Assembly (NCBI GenBank): GCA_022457155.1
Contig: JAJGOT010000308.1
Location: 283,501 to 347,500, forward strand
Direction: 5' to 3'
DNA: 64,000 nt
Source of the DNA: Cladopsammia gracilis
Taxonomy: Eukaryota > Cnidaria > Anthozoa > Scleractinia > Dendrophylliidae
Shown here piece after piece: positions 44,681 through 55,818 of this stretch. Numbering within the stretch: the stretch's first letter is position 1; each line of letters begins with the position of its first letter. The notes under the pieces were generated by a model, which did no database searches, was not told where the DNA came from, and saw nothing but the letters and a program-made list of their open reading frames with translations. The position numbers were made by a program, and so were the translations under genes.

Positions 44681-44744
44681 ACTTGTTTTGACATGACAAA
44701 CATCATTCCATTCCGAAATGATGTTTGTCATTGTCAAAACAAGT
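44681..44744. ncRNA. 64-nt hairpin with one bulge, candidate small-RNA precursor
   Basis: ACTTGTTTTGACATGACAAA... pairs with ...TTTGTCATTGTCAAAACAAGT over about 27 bp with one single-base bulge and a loop of about 8 nt. It lies 375 bp from the previous hairpin, in the intron after ARMC9 exon 4. Confidence 0.35.
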
Positions 44745-46477
44745 CGGTTGGCCAAAAATTAGCTCAGTCCTGTAAAAAATGAAAAAAAAAATGTTAATTT
44801 GAAGGTTTTTAATACGAACAGTATATTTTTGTCACACACACGGCCTACAAAAAAATTCTAGAGTTTGGTGGTCTTGGAAAGGAAATCAACAAACAATTGA
44901 GAATGAAAGTGCAAACTTATGTTAATTTGACGTTTGGTGACTGACAATGGAACATTTTTAGGCATTGCACGCATCCTATGAAAGAGATTGACCCTGGGAT
45001 GTACACGTGGTAAAACCCTCTTGGGTTTTTCTGTGTTACAATAATTATTTCGAAAATATTTCACATCTAATAGATAGCCTGTGATGTGCTCTACAAGATA
45101 AGATAAATAATATATATAGATAGCCTGAGCCTAACAGCGTCGCTCTTTGAACAGAAAGCCGATGTTAAACTTAACTGAGGTGAAAGGTCGGAAGCACAAG
45201 ATTAAAATTAACGACCGGGCTATCTTTTAATTTTAGCAATTCTCAAAAACAGACTTATGCGACCGTTTGCACAGTACATTTAGACCGTAGAAAAGTTCAC
45301 AAAAACACATTTTTCTCTGTTTAGAATAATTAGTACGACTAATTTCCAAATAAAATACACCCGCTGCTTATAAAAATTGTCCGAGAAACTGATTTGGAAA
45401 TCCAAATTGCAAAAAATACACAAACATATTTGCATAAGACCACACGAGTGAAGTTTACAACCATAAAATCCAAGTCTTGTTTTGTTTTTACATAACATCG
45501 CTTTTCAACCTATGTAATGAATGAACAAACACATAAAAATGGACAACACAATCTTTCGAAAAATTTTATTCAAATCTCCATAAGTTTATGTTTTAAAGCA
45601 AAACGCGAACCATTAAGAGCTCATCGAGGCCAAGATGTCTCCGATGAAAGAAATCAAAACAACTGAATTTAATTGAGCGCGTTATAAACAATTCTCCCGA
45701 AAACTAGCGAAAACACAAAAAAGTCAATCACAGATTGATATAAACATAAATTCCCATCGAAAAATGTATTTTGTTTTACCTTTAAGTCCCTCCACTGCTT
45801 GGAAATTGTTTAAATCTCCGCTTCTTCAGTTCTGACCCCGAAGTGACAAACATCTTCCCGCATTGCTCCCAACCTCGAAGCAAGATTTTATCTCTGAAAG
45901 CTCTTCTATTTCCACTATAGCGGCTTCTGAGTATCCCTTAATTAGTATCCCTGTCTTGAGTAGCAAACCACGAAAAAATTCAGGAGAATAACGACTTTAA
46001 TTTAAACGGTTTTCTCCGCTAAACACAGCAGTGTTTTTCCACGTGACGTGAAATTGCAAAGATCCCGGTTGTTGGGTGGCGTCATACGTGCATGTTTTGC
46101 GACGGTCTACGCGCCCGCGAGTTAACCCTAAGCGATGGCGGCAGCGGCGGCTGGCACACAACGCGCCCGCGAAACATTCTGCTAGCCATGACCATGAAAA
46201 ATGACGGACATGGGTTCTATGGTTCTTTGGTTCTATGAGTATGGCGCTCCGCACGGGCCTCCGGCCTGCAGAGCTCCGCTATTATGGGTTGTAGCGCTGT
46301 TGGGGATCTGTATGGCATGTTGGATTTTACTAATAAAATTATCATCTTTATCGGGAAAATGCGGAAATTGCAAATATTTTTTGCTAGAGTTGCAAAATAT
46401 GATATAATTAAACATTTTGCTGCTTTTGGTAGCATTTTATAATGTTTTTTTTTCACCGAAAAAAGGTGAAAAACAGG
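44745..46477. other. no gene recognised
   Basis: GC-rich island at 46070-46180 with ACGCGCCCGCGA twice and a short frame MAAAAAGTQRARETFC; a minus-strand frame covers the same stretch (46254-45997). It may be an old repeat; no domain was recognised. Confidence 0.4.
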
Positions 46478-46910
46478 CCGAACTTTTGGTAACATGTGCA
46501 TCAATACTGCTGAAGGACAATGGAGCACTCGTCGCTGAAAATGATGTCAAATGTATCACCGGTATTGATGATCTGCTGTGCGTACTCCAACCTCTATGCT
46601 TTATTCACCTCTTGGATCATTTGGCAGTACTTGGTGCTCTGTAATGTGCACCCATGCGGCTTTTGCACTCTCCTTACGGTGGACGAACAGACATTGATTC
46701 AGTGTTTGGTGAGCTTCTTCTGGATCTGGCTACTTGTTGCTTCATCATTTTTGTGCATCTGCCTCTTGATGAAAGCTATTGCATCTGCAGAAAGCTTTGA
46801 TGGCCACCCCGAATGCTTTAAATTTGCCACGGAACCAGTAAGTTGGAGCTTCTTGATAATTTGTGTTACACTAGTGAAACTGGCGAGTAAACCCTCTTTT
46901 GATCTCTTTT
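46478..46910 (-). pseudogene. Tc1/mariner-superfamily transposase remnant
   Basis: The minus strand reads a helix-turn-helix segment (TQIIKKLQLTGSVANLKHSG), then PSKLSADAIAFIKRQMHKND and ATSSQIQKKLTKH, then INVCSSTVRRVQK and KYCQMIQEVNKA. The catalytic block DTFDIIFSDECSIVLQQY at about 46540 holds the first-strand aspartate of the DDE/D core. Three in-frame stops are visible and the second half of the catalytic domain is absent, so it is inactive. The plus-strand 158-codon frame over the same bases is a shadow. Confidence 0.75.
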
Positions 46911-47692
46911 TGCAACAACCTAAAATATTTGTAATATGTGTAATACTTGGACGAAGACTTTACTTGCGAAGAAGCGTGTTTCGAGTTCGCATATAATCTG
47001 TTGCCTTTGGCATATTGATTAAAGCAAGAAATGATCTTGCCTGTAGTGCTTTACTGAGATAAGGGAAAAAATCTTAATGTAAACAAAGAAATGTGGTTTC
47101 ATTGGTTGTTGCTATGCTACAAAATCAACATTGAATGGATCCAAACAAGAAGTCACCCAAGCGCAATGCAGTAACTTATGAGCCTGTATTAAAACAGATG
47201 AGTTTTATTTTCTTTAAGCTCCCTTTCTTGGAAGACAAGGTGACATATTCTACACATGAATACATAATCAATTATCGTGAGTTATCATTAAGTTTGCAAG
47301 TCCCAAGACTGTTCGTGAGTTTATAAAAAAAGGTCAACTCATTATTTAAGTTTTGCTTAGCACCCGCGAACTTTCGCTAAGAAGAAATGAAATTTCGTTT
47401 ACCGCAGGTCAATTATCGTTTAGCTGAAACAAATTTGTGTTTATATGAGGCGAATTTTCGTCTAGCTGAAACGAAAGTGCGAGGCAATATTTCGTTAAGT
47501 ACTGCACAATTTTGTTTCACTTTTTTGCCTAGCTTACTAAATTTAGCCAAAACTTAAACAAAAGACGTCCGAAACGTCACCAATATTTCGTCTGAAGCGA
47601 AATTTCGCAATTTCTTTACCAAAATTTGCGTAAATCACCAAAATTCGGCAAATTTTGTTTGCATTTCTTCTCAACAGTACTGTAGTTGTTAA
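46911..47692. other. no gene recognised
   Basis: Contains repeated AATTTCGTTTAG/AATTTTCGTCTAGC phrases (47390-47600) in a TTCG-rich stretch, possibly degenerate tandem repeats. Confidence 0.4.
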
Positions 47693-49121
47693 GAGCCAAT
47701 GTCTGAAATTTTCGAAAATCGGGCGTCACTCGCAAAATTTCGGATTTCTTCATATTTTGCCCAAATAATCTCTATAGTGAAGTATTTTCAAAAATAACAT
47801 TAAAAATTGTAACGGCGTTTTATTTTTTCAAAAACGGGCAAAGTTTGAAAAACAGCAAATTGGTGGCCTTTCAGTTGTGAAACTGGCGAAAAATTACACA
47901 TTTTCATCTCGCTCATACAGGAAAACACGATGCCATACATAAATAAATTGTTGCCACAACATAAACACGCTCTTGTTCTTCGCACTACTGTTATTTACTT
48001 TGGATTAGCAGTTGAAATAAGAATATTTCGGCCGTTAGAAGGAACATGATTTCTTCCATTTTAAAAATTAGCAAATTTGAACCAATTTCAAAGCCGTGGA
48101 AACCCAATTGGTACGTTGAGTTTGAAAACAAAATTAAGACAATCTTTAAGCACAACTTCTGCTGTTTACTGTGGTGAAATATTTCTGGCGGCACTTTAAA
48201 AGTGCCCCGTTGAGAGACCAAAATGTGAAGGGTAGTTGGCCCTTCCTGTCTGTGGATTGACCAATAGTAAATTTAGCCTCCAGGTAGGCTTTCTGTTTTT
48301 CATTGAATAGGTAGCAAGGGCTGTTCCATTTCCTTTAGCACCCAGCCCGCCTTCAGGCTTTGGCTTTTGTTTGAGCTGCTAACTGAGCTTGAGACTTGCA
48401 AAGAAAGGGAGAAGTGCAACGCTTTCGCTGAGGAGGGTGGCGTACTGTTGTTTGGCCAGGTTCATTAGGGTGTGCCTCTCCGGTGACCTGGAGCAGACTT
48501 CTAATGACAGATGGTGTTCCATGGCGGACGGCCATTGAAACACTTTGATGCAGTCCCTGGGAGGTACTAGCCTGCAAGCAAGGCTTTTGGGCTTAGGGGT
48601 TGGGAGGAAGGGGTTCGGGGGGCCTCCTCACCTCCCAAACCGCGAGCCTGGTCCTGACCCCGAGAGCTTGTTCGCAGGCTAGGGGGGTACTCGTATATGT
48701 CTTGGCTGGGTATGTGCCGCCCGAGTTTCCAAATTTAGACCCTGTTTTAGAAAGAATTTGCACTCAATATAATGCAGTATTGACACCTCAAAATCGAAAT
48801 TAGTTTATAAGAGTATTGAAAACAACTTCGTAGCAGAATAAAGGCAGTGTGTTATCACAGAAGAGCCGGCAAGGGGTGTAGTGAAAGGGTGACACCCCCC
48901 CCCCCACCCCCCATAAATGACTTGTATATTTATCTACCATACAAAACTGAATGCAAGGCTGGCACTACGGCAGTTTTCATTTTCGAAAAAATTAAAACTT
49001 GTTACAATTTTGAATGTTATTTTTGAAAATACTTCACTATAGAGATTATTTGGGCAAAATATGAAGAAATCCGAAAATTTGTGAGTGACGCCCAATTTTC
49101 GAAAATTTCAGACATTGGCTC
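47693..49121. mobile_element. TTAA-flanked inverted-repeat element, 1.43 kb
   Basis: Arms of 121 bp (47693-47813 and 49001-49121) begin GAGCCAATGTCTGAAATTTT and are about 96 percent identical in inverted orientation. TTAA flanks both ends (47689-47692 and 49122-49125). TTAA duplications are made by piggyBac and Kolobok transposases. No transposase frame is present inside, so it is non-autonomous. It carries a TAGCCTGC repeat (48568-48681) and a C-rich tract (48894-48911). Confidence 0.85.
48568..48681 (+). mobile_element. TAGCCTGC-family short repeat, copy 4
   Basis: Starts TAGCCTGCAAGCAAGGC and ends GAGCTTGTTCGCAGGCTA, so this copy has both inverted ends. Confidence 0.65.
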
Positions 49122-49125
49122 TTAA

Positions 49126-50254
49126 GATTTTATGTGAGCTTATGTCTGTTTTGTAAAACAGCATGAATTGTAAACAACCTGCAGGCGTGAAACATGTTTT
49201 GAAATTGACAACTATTGGAATGTGAACAATGAAATGGCAAAAATATTAATTTTATGTTCAGTGCTCAATATGTGAACACAGCATCATACATAGTCCATAG
49301 GCCAGGACCCCCAAAATAGCCATTAATTTTGGTACCAAAAAGAGGGACAAATTCTAACATACAGTTTTGAAAACATTGTTTCTTCTTTATTTTGGTATAT
49401 GATAACTGCGAAATGAGTAGGTGTAAAATTGTACTGAATGACCAAATATTGTACAAAGATGACTAATAATAGTCAGATAGAAGTCTATAAACACCACATG
49501 GATAGGTGTTAAGTAAGAACTAGGCAATACTCTATTGTTCTGCAGCATTTTGCTTTCCCCACATGAGAATGACTTGTTTAGATTTTTGTACTGAGAATAC
49601 ATCAACCTATGGACAACATGGTTTTGAAATAAAATTTACTGAAACTATATTATTTCTTTTGTGTTACAAGATTTCATCCAATCGTGAGACTCCAAAACAA
49701 TGGCCAAGAAAGACTTCTAATTTTCCATGTTTCCCACATAGAATTTTTGTTGCATTAAAACTCACAATAGTTTTCACTAAAAGGGAATCAATTAGTAAAC
49801 TAGAGAGAAGTAAATGCGCTACCTGATGAAGTGATGGTAGATTTTCATGTTTTAGCCAATGAGGTGGACGGTTTCAATAATATCACAATTAACACCTTTC
49901 TGCATTCCTTGCCATTGGGTTGCCTACTTCTTACTAGGACCATTACTTAAACTGTTAGAAATCAAAAACAAGGTTTTTAGAGTTAAGCGAAGGAACCCCC
50001 TCTAAGCACAGGCACGGTTTCCATGGCAATGGATCAAAATATTGAATTTGAAACTTTAATGAATCATAAATCATGACAATAAAAATTTGAAAGTGCTTGT
50101 GGATGGAAGCACAAGTTAAATTAATTTTAGTGTTAATCTAATGGCTTCTGATGTTGGTAAGCAGTTATTTGAATTAGCAAGGGGTTATTGTTAACCTTAA
50201 TTTTAATCCTTAAGTGTAGTTGCCTTTATCGCTGTCATCTAAGACAACCACCTT
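49126..50254. other. no gene recognised
   Basis: AT-rich; short frames only (for example 49563-49826), no motif seen. Confidence 0.4.
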
Positions 50255-51000
50255 GATGTGATCCTCACGTCAATTATCGCAGCTCAATAACTTGCACATG
50301 AGGTTGTTTGCCAGACTGCTGCAGGTTGAAGTTGGCATGCATGACCTTGTGCATGAGCAAGACAGCATCTCTAATATGGCAGAATGTGCTGGCTCACTGA
50401 TCATCCAGTCTTTGGTGATCTTATATTGCCCTCAAGACACCAGCCAGAGCTGATGGGGGTGGGATCTCAGGGCAGCTTTGAAGATTGCCACTTTGTAGTT
50501 TGCGCAAGAAGCATGCTTGTATAGGCTGTCAGCACCTGGGGGTAACTGGGTTGAGTCTATGTTGCCCTTCTTGGCGCAAAACAACCTGTATCTGAGCTCA
50601 TTTAGGTTATTTGTTCCTGGTCGGGAACTGTACATTTGGCATGTGAACTCCTGAAGTTCCTCAACCAGTGCATGTGAAGGTTCCCAATACATTCCCTAGC
50701 GCTTGAACATTTCTTGAAAGGACCCTTTGACAAGTCAAAGGGCTCCAATCTTTCTTCGTCCAGCAAAGGCACTCACAGTATCACAACCTGTGAAAACAGG
50801 CATACTAAAGAGGCATTTGCATTGTTCTTCTCCTTCAGCTTGCACCACACTGGATATTACTGACATACCTGGTTCGTATCTGCATGCCACACTTAAAGAA
50901 AATGGATGCCGGAATGGAGCTCTTGATTTCCAGGGAAAGTATGAAAAGTACCACTGCCTTGTAGCCTGATCCGGTTGTGTTGACCACTAGGTTTTCACAC
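50255..51000 (-). pseudogene. transposon-associated protein with TGCDTVSAFAG and cysteine-rich tail
   Basis: On the minus strand, MPVFTGCDTVSAFAGRRKIG lies at about 50740-50800. It is followed by a 86-residue piece (LVEELQEFTCQMYSSRPGTN, then NELRYRLFCAKKGNIDSTQL), DWMISEPAHSAILEMLSC and CSCTRSCMPTSTCSSLANNL. I know this order from multi-copy uncharacterised proteins of cnidarian and fish genomes; the function is not established. The GCD motif may be part of a PIN/FEN-like nuclease fold, which is speculation. Frameshifts near 50450, 50695 and 50745 break it. Confidence 0.55.
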
Positions 51001-51289
51001 AATAGGCTTCAGTTCAATGCAACTCTTTGTTTAGGTAGCCATTACTTCGGCCATGCCTTTCCTACAGCCCCTATGCTGACCAAACTGAGGGCGGCTACTA
51101 TCAACATCCTCCCTTTTGAAGAAAACATTTAACATGTTAATATGTTTTGAGTTAAGGCTGATAAAGTATAAAGGTGGACGAACATTAAAAAACAATGTAA
51201 GCTAATAGTCAGCCTTGTCATTGAGTGTACTTCTACTCAACAGTTCCTAGTACAGTTCTTTTTAAAATTAGAGGTCCAGTCTCACAGGG

Positions 51290-52538
51290 GGTCTTATTAT
51301 TCAACCATAACGAGACGTATGCACCAGAGAGGAAGTCTTCATTTGTGGACTCTCTTCAGAAATAGACTTGGATTTCGTAGCTTCTGAAGACTTTTCTGCA
51401 ACAGAACCAACACCAATCTGCGCTTTGTACTTCTCAAGGGTTTGCTGGTCAGATGGGTGCGAGTGCTCTGCAAGTCTTACGTGGGTTCGGTTTCTTCTAA
51501 CTAATCCATTCTGTGTCCTAATGACATATAAACGGGGAGTAACTTCTTCCAAGACCTCTCCATAACCCCACTGGTCGCCACAATGATGGTCACTTGGCTT
51601 GGTGTACACAAATTGTCCAGGAGAGAGAGAGAGAGAGAGATAGGGTGAGTCTCTACTGGCAGTTTTGTCATAGTTTTTGCTTTGGTCTGCCTGCCTAGGT
51701 GCTTATCTCGTACGCCCGATACTGGTGGCACGGACTGACCTAACAACGTTGCAGACATTGGTAAAGTGGACATAGTTCTGCGACAAAGAAACCTCTGTGC
51801 TGGAGAGTAAGTCATGCCCTATGGTGGAGTGTTCTGGTGGTCAAACAGCCCGGTGAGGAGATCTGACTTTTTCAACATCTTTGCTTCTTTAACACAAGAT
51901 TCTGCTTTACCCGTTGCCCTCGCATAATAAGGTGATCGGGTGATCAACTTAAAATCACACTCCTTGGCAAAGTTCAACAACTCCTGAGAGATATATTGTG
52001 GCCCATTGTCAGACAAGAATTCGTCAGGCACACCATAACATGCAAAATGCCCCTTTTCACCGAGATGACAGTGGCATCAGTTATGTCCTGATCTAACAAA
52101 TCCACCTCAAACCAATTACTGTAATGGTCAACTGTAACTGCATACCATCGCCCTCCCTGCTTGAATAAGTCTTGCAAAATGAACTTCCTTTCTTAAACAC
52201 CACTGTGAACTTGAACGGTTGAAGCTGAAGCATCATGAGCTAAAGACGTTTGGGGGCTTGATTTAATGGCTTTTTGAAAATAGTTTCCAATGGCTGTTAC
52301 AGAGTGTACTATCACATCTTGTTTCCCATATAAATACTGGTAGAACTTCGTGCACGCTACCTTGATGGCCAAGCATTCCTTTTCAATGGGCACATAGTTT
52401 ACTTCGGTTAGTGACAGGGTCAAGCTTGTGAACGCTTATACTGGCTGACCATCTTGTAATAGGGCTGCCCTGAGGTCGGTGTCACTGGCATTCACTTGTA
52501 ACACACATTGCTTGTTAACATGAAAAAACTTTAGTGTC
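51290..52538 (-). pseudogene. Ty3/Gypsy-type pol remnant (RNase H, integrase)
   Basis: Reading the minus strand from 52538: RNase H region (QVNASDTDLRAALLQDGQP; LTEVNYVPIEKECLAIKVAC; KFYQYLYGKQDVIVHS). A large deletion follows that removes the HHCC zinc finger. The integrase core comes next, with YAVTVDHYSNWFEVDLL, FLSDNGPQYISQELL and GKAESCVKEAK (D, D and E positions visible). A C-terminal tail follows (RLYVIRTQNGLVRRNRTHVR at about 51480). Frameshifts fall near 52150-52030 and 51800. A GA repeat (51622-51642) lies inside. The reverse transcriptase side is cut off at 52538 by the TTAA palindrome and does not resume beyond 53924. Confidence 0.85.
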
Positions 52539-52542
52539 TTAA

Positions 52543-53919
52543 GGTGGCTCGAAGTAGTTTTTTTTCGACCACACTTCCATTTTTGAATGCGCTTATACAT
52601 AATCTTACTTTAGCTCAATGAATCTGAATTTCATACCAGATGCTAGGCTTGGATGATAGTTTTGGATGATACTCTTTTTATGCTAATCAGCGTTTCCATA
52701 GAAACGGTAAACAAACATGGCGAAAAACAGTTTTTCCTAAATATCTTTCGATTTTGGGGCTACCCGCGACAAGCGAATATATGCGCTATAATCTACACAT
52801 CGTTGCACACAAAATGGGAAAATTTCAAACAAATTAAACTGTTCGATTTTGAATAAATCGCTAAAATATTTTTTAACATGTGTTTTTCATGTTTGAAATA
52901 TAAGCGGTCAAAACATTCCATAGGTCCCACAAATTATCATTAAATTGCCACAGAAAGTTTCCTTAGACTTAAAATATTACTCCCTGTTAATAGCTCTGAC
53001 TAACTCCTCGGCAATAAAGAAATCGAGCTTTTCATTCAAATGCAGTTTTGCTCGACGTTCTCACTCTTTTAAATTTTCAAGCGCATTTGTATATAATTTA
53101 AAAACGAACAAATGAAAATCTTTGACATCTTCCCAGTAGGTTTTTTAATATATAGGCAATAATATTTCCGTGCTTCAGTCCAATTGATTCAGAGGAACAT
53201 CCCCAAAAGAACCGTTGAAGTTTGAGTACGAAAGCAGCGATCTCGGGTTGAAAATCCAGTACAACGAGCGTGACATCGCATGTTTATTTCACACGTGCTC
53301 GCTCGGTGACAAATTCCTAAAACCTACTGGGAAGATGTCAAAGATTTTCATTTGTTCGTTTTTCAATTATATGCAAATGTACTTGAAACTTTAAAAGAGT
53401 GAAAACGTCAAGCAAAACTGCATTTGAATGAAAAGCTCGATCTCTTTATTGCCGAGGAGTTAGTCAGAGATATTTGTAGGGAGTAATATTTTAAGTCTAA
53501 GGAAACTTTCTGTGGCAATTTAATGATAATTTGTGAGGCCTGTGGAATGTTTTGACCGCTTATAGTTCAAACATAAAAACACATGTTAAAAAATGTTTTA
53601 GCGATTTATTCAAAATCGAACAGTTTAATTTGTTTGAAATTTTCCCATTTTGTGTGCAACGATGTGTAGATTATAGCGCATTTATTCGCTTGTCGCGGGT
53701 AGCCCCAAAATCGAAAGATATTTAGGAAAAACTGTTTTTCGCCATGTTTGTTTACCGTTTCTATGGAAATGCTGATTAGCATAAAAAGAGCATCATCCAA
53801 AACTATCATCCAAGCCTAGCATCTGGTATGAAATTCAGATTCATTGAGCTAAAGTAAGATTATGTATAAGCGCATTCAAAAATGGAAGTGTGGTCGAAAA
53901 AAAACTACTTCGAGCCACC
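52543..53919. mobile_element. 1.38-kb palindromic element, 600-bp arms, TTAA flanks
   Basis: 52543-53144 and 53319-53919 are inverted copies, about 97 percent identical, around a 174-bp spacer. The ends read GGTGGCTCGAAGTAG and TTAA is present outside both (52539-52542, 53920-53923). Each arm holds the same 67-codon frame (52653-52856 on +, 53606-53809 on -), which therefore duplicates by structure. A transcript across it would be a long double-stranded RNA. It is non-autonomous, with a Kolobok- or piggyBac-like target choice. Confidence 0.93.
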
Positions 53920-53923
53920 TTAA

Positions 53924-55818
53924 GTAGTTGAGGGGGGCTACCGGAGACATACAGTAGTCAAATTTCCCTAAACCATGCCCAATAGGGGATTTTGACTATA
54001 ATTAATTTTTTTTATATAGGGGATTTTGACTAGAATTTTTTTCAATTTTTTTTTATTTTTTTAGTAATTTTTTGGATTTTTTTTTCAATTTTTAATTTAT
54101 ATAGGTGATTTTGAGTATCACATTTTTTCAAAACATTTTTTGATTTTTTTTCAATTTTTTTTCAAATTTTTTGAGGAAGTGGTCAAATTTCCCTATGTAC
54201 AATCCTCCTGGGGAATGAATTGGGGAAGTAGTCAAAAGTCCCCTATCCCCCCAGCACGGAAAGAAAAGAAGCCCACACAAGGATTCAAAGTTCACAACAA
54301 GTTTTAATGAAAACCACTTCATAACGAGAAGAATTACAATGGTTAACGTTTCTTCTTCTTTTCTTGAGTAACTTTCCGATTGGGGTTTGGGCAAAACTTT
54401 TAAGTATTATTTTTGACAAGAGTCAAGATGTTCTTGCAAATCAGGCTAACGCGCAACCTGTCGTGGAACGCAGTCAACTCCTTGCCATTCTCTGGAAAGC
54501 ATATTTTTCATGAATTTGGATGTAATGGCGATCAAAATGCTTTTGCGTTTTCTGAACTTTTATTATCGAGTGCTCAATATTTTTGCAGAAAATAATACAA
54601 GCAATCACTTGGTAATTAGACCGCATAAAAACCTTCAGGGCAAACAATTCAAAGGCAGACATTTTCCTGGAAGACGTGCCGTAAATCAGGTTCTCTTTCT
54701 CTTTCGATTCCATTGCATGTTAGAGCGAAAATCATCTTAACTCGCCTCTCAGGACAATCCGTGAATGAAAAAAGAAAAAAAATAGTTTGACTTCAATGCT
54801 CACAGAAAACTCGTTTTAAAGAAGAAAAAGTATTTTTAACAAAGCAAATTTATAACCGCGTGCTTGCCCTATATAAGTCCTATTGAGTTGCTATGAACAA
54901 AATCTTTATTTATGCACGCCCGTGCGTAAATAAGATGACGTCAGCATTTTTTTACCTGGCTGCAGAGTTTCTTTCCTGTTAAGGTTGCGGGGGATACCTG
55001 GTCATGAATAAATTCACAAGGCAAAATTTTAGCAGGGGTGTCACTTTGAAAAACGTTTTATCGTGAATGTTTGAAAGCCGATTTCGCTAACATTTAACAG
55101 AGATATTGGAGAATAATGGAAGTGCATAAGGATTGTTTTTTATTGAAGGGATCGTGCTTTGCGTCAATGCTGTAAGCTACTAAAGTTAGTGTGTTTTAAA
55201 ATGTGGTTGTGTCCAAGTTTGCTCCTTGAGAAGAACACAAAGCAAGTTGATTTCGCCACTCACTGGTCCGTCAAAACGTCTATTGTGTCATATCTGACTC
55301 CGATTTTTTGATTTCAACTTTAATTAAAAGTTATTAGCTTTTAAAGGAGTAAAATTGTCCATGTTAGAATTTGAAGACTCATATCTTCCCTTTGAAAGCC
55401 TATTTAAAAATTTTGAGTCAGATATGACAATCGACAATACACCTAGTTTACCTCCCTGCAGTATCAACTCATGAAATTCTCTATCCACGCTGAATTCTTG
55501 GACACAAAATTGCTTGTTTTTATGCTTCCGAAGGCTTCCCGAGCAAACACGAATGCAAAAACTGTATATATGGTAATTTTGCTAATTTTAATCAACAGGC
55601 TATTGTCAACACTCATGCAGAAAGAACAAAGCGTTGACACGCTTTGCACGTGCAATTATTGATGCAGAAACATTACAGAGCCTGTTCGTGAATATTTCGC
55701 GCATTTTCGGTATCAGCCATCGCACTTCGTGCATACTCTTTTCATAAATGCATACTGATGAGCGGAACATGTCCCCCGCGACCTTAAGCTGCAGTGCAGT
55801 TTTCCTTCTCTTTAAAAT
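53924..55818. other. no gene recognised; T-rich low-complexity stretch
   Basis: 53990-54180 is T-rich with repeated GGGGATTTTGACTA phrases, and GTCAAATTTCCCTA appears at both borders (53958 and 54182), so this may be a small repeat. GTCATATCTGACTC and its reverse complement lie at 55286 and 55414. Nothing coding was recognised. Confidence 0.45.

Noticed and set aside
46520..46996. 158-codon hydrophobic plus-strand frame
   Set aside because: It is antisense to a recognisable Tc1/mariner transposase remnant.
52653..53809. Pair of near-identical 67-codon frames
   Set aside because: They lie at mirrored positions in the arms of a palindrome, so the duplication is structural.
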